From Antedon mediterranea (lineage: Eukaryota > Echinodermata > Crinoidea > Comatulida > Antedonidae): a stretch of DNA of 64,000 nt. Location of the stretch: positions 2,443,001 through 2,507,000 of the forward strand of contig NC_092670.1 of the NCBI RefSeq assembly GCF_964355755.1, read 5' to 3'. This document shows, piece by piece, positions 1 through 11,632 of the stretch. Within the stretch, counting starts at the first letter, position 1. The number at the start of each line of letters is the position of its first letter. Below the pieces are notes generated by a model. It had not been told where the DNA came from. It worked only from the letters and a program-made list of their open reading frames with translations, and searched no databases. The translations under genes and the position numbers were made by a program.

Positions 1-3000
1 ACCCGGCGCAGGACTTATAATACATTGTCGTTTACAGAAACGAATAAATAGACACGATGATTTATGTGGTCAACTAAAATTAGCACACTGGGAATTACTT
101 CCGAAGGAGAAACTTATCACAAAATGAGTCCAAGTTTTTGATTTGGACTCATTTAAAGAAACCCAATTTGTGTTTTGTATGTAACATTAGGGTTGAGGGA
201 TGGGAAAGCGGATAGGTACAAAGAGGAACAATTTTTAAATATATTCTTTATCCAGTCTGTAACGAAATATTTTGTTCATGTTTTATAGGCCTATAAATAA
301 TATACCTCTAAATACAGTAAAACATTTGCGATTTAATACTTTGTTAAAACTGTCACGGTCATAATCGATTGAAATATTAAAGTACATGTCACGATACACC
401 CCTACGACGTTTATATTATTGGTAATTATTAATTAATACAAACGTTGAGAAGGAACTGTCAGTATAAAGTTTATTTGTATATAATAATGTGTTTATATAT
501 CTAACAGTAGAGCCTAACCACAATATCAGTAATAAAGTTTATTTGTATATATTTTTATATTACATCTAACATTACGAACATTCACAGTAAGAAATGTTTG
601 ATTCAAATGAGGACCAAAAATAGTTAATAGGTATTTACAGTATTGTCAAAGTATTGCAAGTTTATTCTCAAAGGGACCATATAATTACCTACCGTATGTG
701 TTAAACCAAGGGCTCATAAATTTACCTACTTGTGTTAAACAAAACTCTGGGATGTTCCATTCATCGCAAATCAATACATTTGTATAATCGTATATTATCC
801 AGGCCCGTATCCAGGGGGGGGGGGGGGGGTGCGTTGGGTGCAGACGCACCCCCCCCCCCCCCAAGTCCCAAAAGGTCCACTATTTCCTCGGTTGGTATTT
901 TTTCTTGTCTTGTTTAACTAAAGACAATATCATTATATATACACAAAATTTACATTATCAATGGTATACAAACAAAAATATGCTAATATAAAATGAAAAA
1001 ATACCGGTAATTAAATTACGGAATCTGAACTGACTACAAACTCGATGTAAAACATGCGCAGTCGATCATGTGACGACAAGCAATAGCTTAGCGCTTCATG
1101 TACGCGGTACGCGGTAAAGTGTTTGCTGGAGAAATACAGACAATTTAACGTCAGGGAACACGTGTACTTTTTGTCGGGGAATATAATATACAGTAAAAGC
1201 GTTCGCGTTCACTTCGTAGCTAGCTTCAGCGCCTAGAAAACCGCGACGTTTCATTGACCGTGAGAGTACGTCAGAGTGATATTATGCACTTTATATGCAT
1301 TCATTATTGCCAGCGATCTAACTTACTACCAAACAATAGCTAGGTACGCACTTGTCTGGCAGTATCCCTTTGTACGAATCGTTCAACGTTGGGTCGAGAC
1401 GCGTGATATCAAGTTTCATCCAGGGACCAAAATGTGTAATGTGTTATTTTCCAGGCGAAGTTTACCGACGGTTACGTCGTGTACTGCGTTGACGTACGCT
1501 ACACTACAGCAAAAACGAATTATGTTAATTGTTCGTTTGTTCACCAATTTTTTAATTTACAAGTAACCTTCTGTACCGTGGGGCACCTAAAATAAATTTT
1601 TCATCCATTACTAAACAAAAAAACATGCCATTTTCGCTTAGCCAACATTATAGCTATAGTTATTACATTTTCAATATCCTGTATGTCATGAATTTCTCAC
1701 CACTCGGAAGTCCAGATGGTACGCATGCATACACCTGGGAGGAATAAACTTTTTTCCCCGACTGAAAAAGGTCTACGCTTGCGTTTTTTAAGCCTCTAGG
1801 CCTGATGTTTCCAAAGTATAAAATGCAATTTTTTGAAGACCTGCAGCTCTAGTTTTAAACATTTTCTTAGCTCAGCCCCAACAATAAAGCTGGTCATATT
1901 TCGAAGAACAAGAAGTACATTTTCCGGGACCTAACATCTCTATTTTTCAAACATTTCTTAGCTCAGTCACAACCCATGATAGGGACTTATATATTTTTTT
2001 TCATGTTTTGAAGTATAATAAGTCCAATTTCCGGGACCTCCAACTCTATTTTTCAAAATTTTCTTTGAACTTTTATTTTTTAAATTGAAAAATATGGATT
2101 GAAACCGTCATCGCGCATCGTTTTTTTGCACGCAGTATTTTATTTATGCATTATAAAAAATGGAAAAAATGGCTACCCTAAATCTGATTAAAAAGACCTC
2201 AAATGACGCTAGAACGCGTTGCTTCCGGGGGCTTCGCCCCCTGGACCCCCACCGGGGGCCCTTGGCGGCCCCTGGCCCTCAGCCTAGTGATGCTCGCTTC
2301 GCTCGCATAGCCCCCTCGTCGGGGAATGTAGCCCCCGCGTCGGGAAGATCCTGGCGCCACCCCTGCTGAGTTGGCCTCATCATGAAAGCGTTAAGTTCTG
2401 GTGTCCATCGTTCAACTAGCCCAAACCACAACAGAGAGTCTTACATCAGTCTTTAGAACGTCAAATAACGCAAATTTTTCCAGGGCCTTCGGCCCCTGGA
2501 CCCTGACCGGGGGCCCTTGGCGGCCCCCTGGCCCCCAGCCATTGTTGCTCGCTTCGCTCGCACCCCCCCCATTATAAATGCTGCATACGGGCCTGTTATC
2601 TATCAAAATAGTATTTTTTTTAAAGAAAATCCGCCTGTCTTCAACATTATGATGCTGTACTCTAGCTGTTCAACCAGTTTTCAGCTATTAAAAACAATTA
2701 TCGTAGGAGGAGATAGGAAAATGCGAAGCCTCCTCGCATTTTTGTGGCGGGTATTTTTCAAGACGGACATCCATTAGAGTGTATACCACGATCAGAAAAC
2801 ACCCCTATTTGGGGCAAATCGTTGAACCTAAATTCGTTTTAATCGTCAATAACTAATTATCTAACTTAATTTAATTAGTAAACAGGGTTACATCAGGTGG
2901 TTAAAATCAGTACCGAAAGTACGAACCAACTTTATATACCATCGAGTAAAAATTCTAGAAGTAAGGCGCGATTTACCGAATTTTGCCCTTACGTAAATTT

Positions 3001-3007
3001 ATATAGA
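1..3007 (-). mobile_element. Helitron-like element, copy 0 (truncated by window edge, split by an insertion)
   Basis: 1-794 and 2601-3007 align in order with the copies at 3008-4449 and 51624-53070. On the minus strand it begins TCTATATAAATTTACG at 3007 and abuts the CTAG end of the next copy with no spacer. The interior is interrupted at 800-2595 by another element. No coding capacity is visible, so it is non-autonomous. Confidence 0.65.
800..2595. mobile_element. GC-rich-ended DNA element with TIR CAGGCCCGTAT and 5-bp duplication TTATC
   Basis: Ends read CAGGCCCGTATCCAG and CTGCATACGGGCCTG, inverted copies of one another, flanked by TTATC at 795-799 and 2596-2600. Inside the left end is a G-run followed by a C-run (about 812-862) able to pair. 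Near the right end lie two related GC-rich blocks (about 2224-2320 and 2480-2570), each ending in GCTCGCTTCGCTCGC. The middle (1020-2150) shows no convincing gene. Superfamily not assigned. Confidence 0.6.
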
Positions 3008-4449
3008 CTAGATGGTACGCTCGCTTCGCTCGCGTACCATCTAGGTCGTGCCCACAGATGGTTCTCGAATACATAATAATTTCAGCGTTAAAAAATTGGC
3101 GATTTCAAATGCACGTACCGCAGGACAATAATACATGTCGTTTACAGGAACGAATAAATAGACACTGTGATTTATGTACTGAACTAAAATTAGCACCCTG
3201 GGAATTATTTCCGAAAGAGAAACTTGTCACAAAATGAGACCAATTGTTTAAGTCAAATTTAAACAAACTTAATTTGTGTTTTGTATGCAACATTAGGGTT
3301 GAGGGATGGGAAAGAGGATGGGTGCAAAGAGGAACAATTTTTAAATATATTCTTTATCCATGTAGTAACGAAATATTAATTGTTTTCATATAATATACCA
3401 CTAAACACAGTAAAACATTGCGATGTAACACTTTGTTGAAACTATCACCGTCCTAGTCGATTGAAATAGTATAGTACATGTAACGATACATCACTACGAC
3501 GTGTATAATATGTTTATATAATGTAAAACAATTTGTGAAAACCACCCCTATTCGTGGCAAATCATAAATTCGATTTAATCGTCAATAAATATTAAATTAT
3601 CTAACTCAACTTAATTAGTAGGCCTAATGGTTTTCAATTGTTTCTTAGAGCCAATTCATACTTAAGTTGGTTCCTAACCCTACCCACCAAAGTTGTTCTG
3701 CGTTTAGGGCATGTGATGCACCGTATGCCTATTCTCTACTGGCTTTACAACGCTACTCATGCCAGTGAGGGAAGGGTGATGATGTCACGTGGGTGGTTTA
3801 ACTGCAATAATAAAGATTTGTACATAATATACGGCGAATGAAAACGCTAGCTCATTATCCGTTTAAAAAAATCTATATCCAACCTCTGCAGCACAGATTG
3901 AAAAAAAATGGATCGAATTTCTGTTATGAGTATACAGTACTTGCCTTTACGATGCCTGAGGGAATAGACACTTGTGGAACAGAGATTGGAATGTTCCATT
4001 CATTTCAAAACAATACATTTGCATAAACGTATATTAAATCTATCAAAATAGTATTTTTTTAAGAAAATCGGCCTGTCTTCAACATTATGATACTGTACTC
4101 GAGCTGTTCAACCGGTTTTCAGCCATTATAAACAATTATCGTAGGAGGAGATAGGAAAATGCGAAGCATCCTCGTATTATTGTCTGCGGGTATTTTTCAA
4201 GACGGACATCCATTAGACAGTGTATACCACGATCGAAAAACACCCCTATTTGGGGCAAATCGTTAACCTAAATTCGTTTTAATCGTCAATAACTAATTAT
4301 CGAACTCAATTTAATTAGTAAACAGGGTTACATCTGGTGGTTAAAATCAGTACCGAAAGTACGAACCAACTTTATATACCATCGAGTAAACATTCTAGAA
4401 ATAACATGCGATTTACCGAATTTTGCCCTTACGTAAATTTATATATAGA
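3008..4449 (-). mobile_element. Helitron-like non-autonomous element, copy 1
   Basis: On the minus strand: 5' end A|TCTATATATAAATTTACG and 3' end a perfect 13-bp-stem hairpin closing in CTAG (palindrome 3008-3044 with GCTCGCTTCGCTCGC in the loop region). TC and CTAG ends with a terminal 3' hairpin and no TIR or target duplication are the Helitron signature. The hairpin is unusually flush with the terminus. It is colinear with copy 2 at 51624-53070 except for small indels. Short ORFs inside are not conserved. Confidence 0.6.
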
Positions 4450-4979
4450 TTCTGACATAGGTGAGCACAATGGAAAAACTTCGGGACAAATCTCCGCCTT
4501 GGATACCTACCTTATCTATCTCAGGTGTACCGCGAAACATCCACATTTATACACACAATATTGTATTATATTTTAATAACACAATTATACTATTTTTGGT
4601 AGATTTCATTGGACTGTTATCTACAATTTACCAAGCATTTGTTATTCTTTTTTACCACTTTTCATATCTACTAGAGGAACATTTGTAAATGTACCATATT
4701 ATTAAAACTTTAAAAATTTAACATATCCCTCAAATAAGCACCTCCCTCAAATTAACTCCGCCTCCCCACATCCACACTATAAGGGCCCTACCAAACAATA
4801 AACACTATACGTAAAACGCTATTAATCATCTAAGACACTGTGAAACAGGTTAGTGAGTAGGTTTAGTTTTACGAATATCAAGCATTTCAATAATGGTAAC
4901 CGACCAAAAACGTCCAGGCCAGAATGTCCTTCATTTTTACCCGAGTCATTATCATTCCGAGAACCATCGTCTACACTTC

Positions 4980-5016
4980 CTAGAGGGGGAGCGAGCGAAG
5001 CGAGCTCACCCTCTAG
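4980..5016. repeat. Isolated CTAG-ended hairpin related to the Helitron-like 3' end
   Basis: Palindrome CTAGAGGG...CCCTCTAG around GCGAGCGAAGCGAGC. It shares the core of the hairpins at 3008 and 51624 but has different stem bases, so it is a terminus of a sister family. The associated element may be 4451-5016, which would begin TCTGAC next to copy 1; this is inference. Confidence 0.5.
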
Positions 5017-5331
5017 TCCAAAATAATTTCAGTAACAAGATGTAACGTAAGATGTTATTTTATTTCACATTTGTTTGAATTGCCGACAAATTTCCGAGCC
5101 AGATGACCCATCTTGATTTTCTCCTAGCCTAATAGGGATTATTTGCAATAGCTGACAGAGGCAGAAAAAACCCAAACTTTGTAAACTCATGTCCATAAAT
5201 GTTGACTGAATTACATAACATCCAGAACAAATTTTTGAGACAAATAGGATGAGAATGGAGTCTGGGACAAGTGGTAAACTGGTTACTAATTTTTGTATTT
5301 TTGTTTTAATTTCATGTGATTGTGTACTTAC

Positions 5332-5423
5332 AAAGCTCTTCTTCCAATTTTTCATCATCATCTTGAGTGTACACTGTTTTTGTTTCTACTATACCATCAG
5401 TTATTTCATGCTCTTTTTTAAAA
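5332..5423 (-). CDS. Roc switch I exon of the upstream paralogue
   Basis: Acceptor TTTCTGTAG at 5424, donor CTT T|GTAAGT at 5331. Encodes FKKEHEITDGIVETKTVYTQ and an acidic tail; TDGI is the canonical Roc G2. This is the last recognisable exon of the gene before repeats begin. Confidence 0.75.
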
Positions 5424-8400
5424 CTACAGAAAAAATAAATATTAATTAAATTAATATTTCACTTGAAAACAATGGCCATACAATATGTAAACACATCTTA
5501 GTCTTCAGTGTTATTTGAGTCCTTTCAGGTTTATGAAGTATTTATACAAATGAATTATACCAACAGTAATATTGTACTGTATAACAAAATTAACTTTCGG
5601 TCAAGGTCATCACGGAGTCACTGGCATGACCAAGACTACTGAAAACAGCCAAAACGTAGCAAGTGAGTACTTGATAATTGGTTTATCCAAAGTTAAATTT
5701 TTTATACAGTATTATTTTGAAACCAGGTGAACCAACAGTAATATTTTCACTTATTCTATTTTATTTCATTCCTTCCAACAGCGAAAGAAATATTTTGTAG
5801 TCATCTGTATTTAAAAGTAAATTCCCATAAATTCATAGCGATAAATATGCCTATGTAAATATCAAAACAGATAGAGTGTGTAACACGAAAATATACGAGA
5901 TAACAAAACAAGAAGAATGGAGTAAAAGAATTAAACGAAGGAGACTAAAATGGTATGGACACATAATTAGATTACCGGATGATACCCCAATCAAACAAAC
6001 AATGAAGGAAACTAACAGGAAAGTAAAACGACCCGTAGGAAGACCAAGAAATATCTGGATGAATCAAATAAAGAAAGACTTACAAGGACTAGTAGACACT
6101 AACACAATAACAAACCATCCTGCCATAAACAGAAAAAAATGGAAACAAATTGTGGAAAGCGTAATGTCGGAAGACGGAAAACGTTAGCAACAACAAGCAT
6201 ATCAAAATAAAATCAAAAAATATAATGTCCCTAGAGTTTCAACCCAAAAAAATCTCAATATTTTTAATGGTAATGATATTTGGAGTGACAAAAAGTAAAT
6301 TTTGTTTTTATAGTGCTAGTCATTCAAAACACTGAAGTCTAGGTGTACAGTACGATTTTTGTTGTCACTTAAACAACATTGATACCAAAAGATAGTTATT
6401 TCAATGTTTTATTACCTTTTCCTTAGTAAAGAATTAATAGTAGAAGTTTTTCCGACTCCCTCAAGACCTACAAAAATAACTCTGCCTTGTTTAACTTCAG
6501 TTTTCCCTTCTTCCAGGGCTTCATTGTATGCTTTAATTGCTTCTGGTCCTCGAGCCTGTATCTCCACAGGAGTTAAATCTTGAAAACATAGTAGTTTACA
6601 ATTAGTATAAAATAAATATTTTAATTCTTTGAATTGATCAGAAAATATTTTAATTCATTGAAAGATTGTTCAATCACTATTAGAATACATCAGATTTTGG
6701 CTGCACTGAATAAATTATACATGGCATGCTCTATGTTTGTTTTGGTGGTGCAAAATATGGCAAAAATATATATGTGTAATAAATGCATTGTGTATTGAAT
6801 TATTCTCTCCTTTTTGGTAATGAATGTAAACAATTAAGTGGGTCAAAAATGAAAAAAATTAAAATGTGTTTCATAATTTCATTTTAGCTGTTGAATAGGA
6901 GGAAGCATGCTTCAAGCACAACACTCCTAGATCAACCACAGAGGGATATCTTTCTTTCAAATATTGAAATTCTTTCAAATATTAGATTGTGTATATAAGG
7001 AGGGACGACAGTGACGGGCTTGTTAGGGTCTCTATGTTGTCCCTCAACCAAATGTTGTTTTATTTGCTTGTTAGTGTGTGATTTTAGTCGAAATAAATGT
7101 TGAATTGAAATGAAATACACCCCATTGCTCATGCAACTGTGCTTGTCAATATAATGATACAGTAACCTGTTAGATTTCAATGTAGTATGTCAAGTGTCAA
7201 CAGGCTAAAAATGATAAATAAATATTACAATAACTTACTATCAATATTGCTTTGTAATTCTCTGTTCGAATATTCTCTTTTAATGTGTCCCACAGTGGTG
7301 CTGAGATCTTTATCTCCAATATCTAATGCAACTCCTCTTTTGGAACATTCTTTGAGCACATGATTGAATACATCACCTGATAGATTGCAATCTATCATAC
7401 CTAGAACCCTCAGTTTAGGAGACATAATCAACAAAGAAACCAGTAAAGTATCATCAATGTTGAAGAGATTGTTACCAGAGATATCGAGGCATTCTAATGC
7501 TAATTGAACTTGTTTGTGTGAACATTCTGAAACCATGTGATTGATGACGTTACCTGATAGATTGCAATCACTCATGTAAAGCCACACCAGCTCAGGAGAC
7601 ATAAAGAATAATGAACACAGTGAAGTACCATCAATGCTGTGAATATTGTTACCCGAGATATTGAGTTGATATAATGCTAATTGAACTCGTTTGAGAGAAC
7701 ATTCTGAAAACATGTGATTGAATACATCACCTGATAGATTGCAATTACTCAAGTCAAGCCACATCAGATCAGGAGACATAATGAATAATGAACACAGTGA
7801 AGTACCATCAATGCTGTGAAGATTGTTACCAGAGATATTGAGATAATATAATGCTAATTGAACTCGTTTGAGAGAACATTCTTTAACCATGTTATTCATT
7901 ATGTCACCTGATAGATTTTGAATCTTAACTTCCTTACGTTTAGCTCCAATACCTAAGATATGTGCAATAACTCTTCCCTTGTGCTCCAATGCCATCCTAC
8001 TACAAAAGGTATTAAAAATGTGATTCTTTTCAGAAGTATATGCATTGTCAACATATTCCATGGCATAAAGTTGCATAATTAGACGTATGAAGTGCCCATC
8101 ACATTGTACACCTGGACTAATGTGATCAATAAACATCCTTATGGAGGTAGATATATCATCCAAATGTTTATTTATTTCCAATTCTTTGGTGGTCATATCA
8201 TTAATTAATTCATTAACCACTGCATCCTCATGTTGTTTTTTAACCAAATTGAAATTACTTGGTAGAGAGCGATATGTTGCTAAATGATTTGTAATCCAAT
8301 GCTTTAAAAATTCACCTGCGTTGGCACCAAGGAAACCAATTGCAAACTCTCTCGCTCTGTATAAATGCTCACTCTCTCTTATCACCTCCCACTCATCATC

Positions 8401-11365
8401 ATCCAGTGGTGTAAGTAATCGCCCTACATCTTCTGTATTCTCCATACCTTCACTTTCACATAACTTGCATAAGTAAAATCCTACCAATGACTCTACTATC
8501 AACTTGTGAGGAGGCATGAAAATATTATCAAAGTAAGATTTCGAAATCGGTGCTTCTTGATAAACGAATCCAAGTTTCACGGACAAGTCAACCATATCTT
8601 TGTTTGAATGGTTATCATTCAAATCTTTCATATCGTTCATGTTAATTGAAAGTTGGTTTACTTTTAGGCTGTGATACATACATTTTCCCAATAAAATCAT
8701 AGCATTTACATATTTTGCTGGAATATCTTCGAATTTCGAAATCTTTGCGAACTGTCTTTGTTTGTTAAACTGGTGCAAAATACTAAGAAATATTTCTTTA
8801 AAAAGTTCAGCTTTATCTTCAGGAAGGATTTGTTTGTCCTCCCACATCATACAGATTGTAACAAGTAGCATTGGATTTTTGCACATAGAATATGCTTCTG
8901 GATGTTTTTCTCCAGCCCGATATGTGTCAAGTTCTAATTCCCTTTTAAGGAATTCTCCCAATTGTGGTTCTCCAAAATTCTTAAAGTGTTTATCAATATA
9001 CTTTCCTATGCTCTCGTCGTTAAATCCCTTAACTCTTATTTGTACATCACACTCTTTTTTTAATTCATCAATGTATTCCGATCTTGAAGTAAGTATTACA
9101 GTACTTTCCTCAAAGGAGTACCTTCTGAAAAGACTAATTATGCTTGGATTATTAAATCTCAATTCATCTAATCCATCTAATAATAACACCACTTTATAGG
9201 CATGTGTCTTGATGAATTTTTTAATCAACATTGGATTTTCTGGGAGATCTGTGCTTAAACTGAAATCCATCATATCCAGTTGCTTTACAATCAGATCAAT
9301 GATGTCTTCATCTTTGTATAAATCTCTTGCACTTAACAGAAATACAATTTTACCTTCAAATACTTTAATTGACTGACCAGCCGTAGCCCAGTTGTATGAT
9401 AAATATCTTAATATGGCAGTTTTACCTATACCACCCTCGCCATCAATAAGAGCTCGACATCCAGGTGTGGAACTGATTACATCTACCACTTCTTCTAATG
9501 TTGTTGGTTTGCTTCCTTTATTGTTTTCATTTTCCTTCAGCAGTTCCATATCGGTAAATATTTGCAAAATGTCAACTTTGTATCTATCACGCATTATTGT
9601 TGTTATAAATCTACAGGCCTCAGCTCTGTACAGTTTCTTTTGTCTTTGAAGCAGATATTCTTCTATCTTTTCTAGATATAAAGAAAGATTTTTAGCTTGA
9701 TTTATTAATATATATTATTATATCGTTATTCATTTTTTTTTTATTTATGTCGTATTTCACAAAGTTGTTATATGTGTTATATGTGCATGCATTTGTCGGA
9801 TCCAGGCTTGACTACTGTAATGCGCTTTTCATTGGTCTTCCGAATAACCGAGTGAAAATTATGCAGCGTCTACAAAATAGCATAACAAGGACACGTAAAT
9901 TTGACAACATCTCCCCAGTATTTGCAGATCTTCACTGGTTACCGGTACAATAACGGATACAGTACAAGGTGTTGATCCTGGCCTACAAAGCTCAGACCAA
10001 TTTGGAGCCTGGCTACCACAATAATAATAATAATTATTATTATTATACCTGTATTATATTTAATTATCTAACTTTGCAAATTAAAAGTTTATTGTTATAA
10101 TTTTTTCCACGCAGTCATAAATAATCTTTATAGAGTGAGTGTGACCCAATATAATTTATTCTTATAAATAAATAAATAAATAAATACTGTATCAGAAAAA
10201 TATAAACCTTAATTAAAAATATGCTCAACAACAGAGGGCATCAAAGAAAATATAATTATCACAAAGAATTTTTGTAATATAAATTAAGTTCCACTTTAGA
10301 GTAAAATAAAATCAACCTAAAACCTTGTTTGTTTAAGTATGGAAGTGCAATTATTCTATTAAAAACTAAAATTGATATCATTAAGACATATTTTTATTTA
10401 TCTTAGTTATAACATATCTCTATTTTCCATATCAATGACAGGCTTGATGCACAAATATGTTCACTATGGTTGGAATGGCATATGCTGTAGACAGGATCCT
10501 ATTTAGCCTACTGTACTTGTAAAATTATCATTAAATCCAAAATCGGTTTATAAATTCAACCTGGACATTTTTCTGGTGTCTTAAGAGTACTGTATAAACT
10601 TATATAGTATATATAGTTACTTCTTTCAGTTTGTCTGATTATCTTGGTATAGGGAAGGCAACAACTTGTCTTAATGATTTGACAATTGTTAAAGTAATTC
10701 AGAAGTAAAAATATAAACTTTAGGGTTTATTATAGATAATTATCTTGGGAATACTGATTAATAGATAAAAGTGATATACAGTATAAATTGAAAGTGTTCA
10801 ACATGTTTGATATATCTCAAATTGTGATGAGTAATGAACATTCACTTTCATCCAATACTGATATAAATAGTTCATAATGGCAGACCAAAAGAACCTTATA
10901 ATAATTGTGTGTACACATAATTGTAGCAGCTTGATTGGCCGGCTTCAAAATTCAATGATTATATTGTATAATTATTGTTGCAGTTGGTTTATTTTTGACA
11001 ATCAGTAAATTCAACAACTGAATTATAAAATGGATCTGATTTGCATTATTATGGTAAACATTACAAGTAAACTCACCTGTTTTTGATTTAACCTCTTTGT
11101 TCATTGGTATCACTGGCTTTGAGTCTGTTTAATAAGCAAATGACAAGAACTGAAATTTTATAATTCTACAGTACCTCAAGAAGACCAATGCTTAACGGCA
11201 TAAATTATGTATAAAAGTTATAATTATAAAATAAAATTCAATTATGTGTGCAATATGAATGATAGAGTGTGTGAATAGTATATAATGAATTAAATCCTAT
11301 TCATCTCCAAAAATTTATTTCAAAACTTGCTTGAAAAAGTAAATCTATTTTCTCTTACCTGCCAT
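5332..11365 (-). CDS. NACHT-LRR-Roc protein gene, 3'-incomplete (five exons seen)
   Basis: Exons: ATG at 11365 (MA, ends 11359), 11124-11077, 9671-7239, 6578-6416, 5423-5332. All junctions are AG/GT and phase-consistent, giving about 914 codons: a short polar N-terminus, NACHT, LRRs, Roc P-loop and Roc switch I. It is the paralogue of the 45713-62575 gene. After 5332 (T|GTAAGT) no exon for Roc G3, COR or Death can be found; a possible acceptor near 5155 leads to a stop in six codons. Below 5.0 kb only repeats occur down to position 1. Either the remaining exons lie outside the window or the gene is truncated. The first exon rests only on phase and an ATG. Confidence 0.72.
5876..6187 (+). pseudogene. 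LINE reverse transcriptase C-terminal fragment
   Basis: Open stretch encoding RIKRRRLKWYGHIIRLPD and KRPVGRPRNIWMNQIKKDL, the typical last 100 residues of endonuclease-reverse transcriptase proteins of non-LTR retrotransposons (RLxWxGHxxRMxD, RGRPxxxW). No upstream RT core remains. It lies antisense in the intron between the two Roc exons of the NACHT-LRR-Roc gene, and the corresponding intron of the paralogue lacks it, so it inserted after the duplication. Confidence 0.75.
6416..6578 (-). CDS. Roc P-loop exon of the upstream paralogue
   Basis: Acceptor TTTTCAAG at 6579 and donor AAAAG|GTAATA at 6415, phases 1 and 2 as in the paralogue. Encodes ARGPEAIKAYNEALEEGK and GRVIFVGLEGVGKTSTINSL. 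Nucleotide identity to 60178-60340 is very high by eye, much above that of the flanking introns. Confidence 0.85.
6935..7185. repeat. Probable retroelement tail in an intron
   Basis: A moderately GC-rich stretch ending in TTGAATTGAAATGAAA, like the 3' tails of RTE-like LINEs or SINEs. It has no counterpart in the paralogous intron. No coding sequence is evident. Confidence 0.25.
7239..9671 (-). CDS. NACHT-LRR exon of the upstream paralogue
   Basis: A 2433-nt exon, acceptor ATATCTAG at 9672-9679, donor GAT A|GTAAGT at 7238. Counting from the internal Met at 9594: Walker A GEGGIGKTA at 52-60, Walker B VVLLLDGLDEL at 134-144, sensor VILTSRSEY at about 166-174. A helical region follows, then ribonuclease-inhibitor-like LRRs with NISGNNLHSIDGTSLCSL and WLDLSNCNLSGDVFNHM. 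The LRR DNA contains near-identical 177-bp tandem units (about 7400-7900), which suggests recent unit duplication. A TAA in frame beyond the donor ends the unspliced frame at 7225. Confidence 0.9.
9747..10020 (+). pseudogene. LINE reverse transcriptase C-terminal fragment
   Basis: Encodes AFVGSRLDYCNALFIGLP, RLQNSITRTRKFDNISPVF and DLHWLPVQ, then a stop and continued homology (KVLILAYKAQ). This is the thumb-region motif of CR1/Rex-like LINEs. It is followed by a perfect AT-rich palindrome (ATAATAATAATAATTATTATTATTAT, about 10020-10046). It is antisense to the NACHT gene, within its intron. Confidence 0.75.
10050..11076. other. Intron sequence; duplicated segment to about 10.4 kb
   Basis: No gene seen. 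About 10060-10390 matches 62085-62370 (shared TTTATAGAGTGAGTGTGACC), which places the end of the segmental duplication near 10.4 kb. The rest is AT-rich intron of the NACHT-LRR-Roc gene. Confidence 0.5.
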
Positions 11366-11632
11366 GTTGTCAACTTTTTAGGTCTTTGTTTCTAAAAGCA
11401 GGATATGTTGTATTAGAGGATAAATCAATCAATAATACAGGATAAATCATCAATTAAAAATATCTTTTTAACTATTCAATCATATAAATAAATAAATCAG
11501 AAACTAAAGTGTTCAATAGATATTTTAATTAATTTAAATATAAAAATTAATTCAGAGATGTAGCCTTTATAGAGTTTTATCTACAGTATCTCGAGCAGTA
11601 GCTGAGCAAAACTAAATGTATATTATTATTAA

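Larger units (their letters stand above)
5240..10400. repeat. Segmental duplication, left copy
   Basis: Matches 59480-62440 in the same orientation: Roc switch I exon, Roc P-loop exon, NACHT exon and the intron beyond it. Differences are two LINE fragments and the LRR region present only here. Coding parts are closer to each other than introns by eye. Confidence 0.8.

Noticed and set aside
1276-1566. 96-codon plus-strand ORF
   Set aside because: Lies inside the 800-2595 repeat element, with no domain and no similarity to neighbouring copies.
2160-2606. ORFs across GC-rich blocks on both strands
   Set aside because: Composition artefact of the two CCCCTGGACCC-type blocks.
5065-5361. 98-codon minus-strand ORF
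   Set aside because: It starts within the Roc switch I exon in a different frame and reads through its donor into the intron.
8762-9199. 145-codon plus-strand ORF opposite the NACHT exon
   Set aside because: Antisense shadow of the NACHT exon; a similar shadow lies opposite the paralogous exon.
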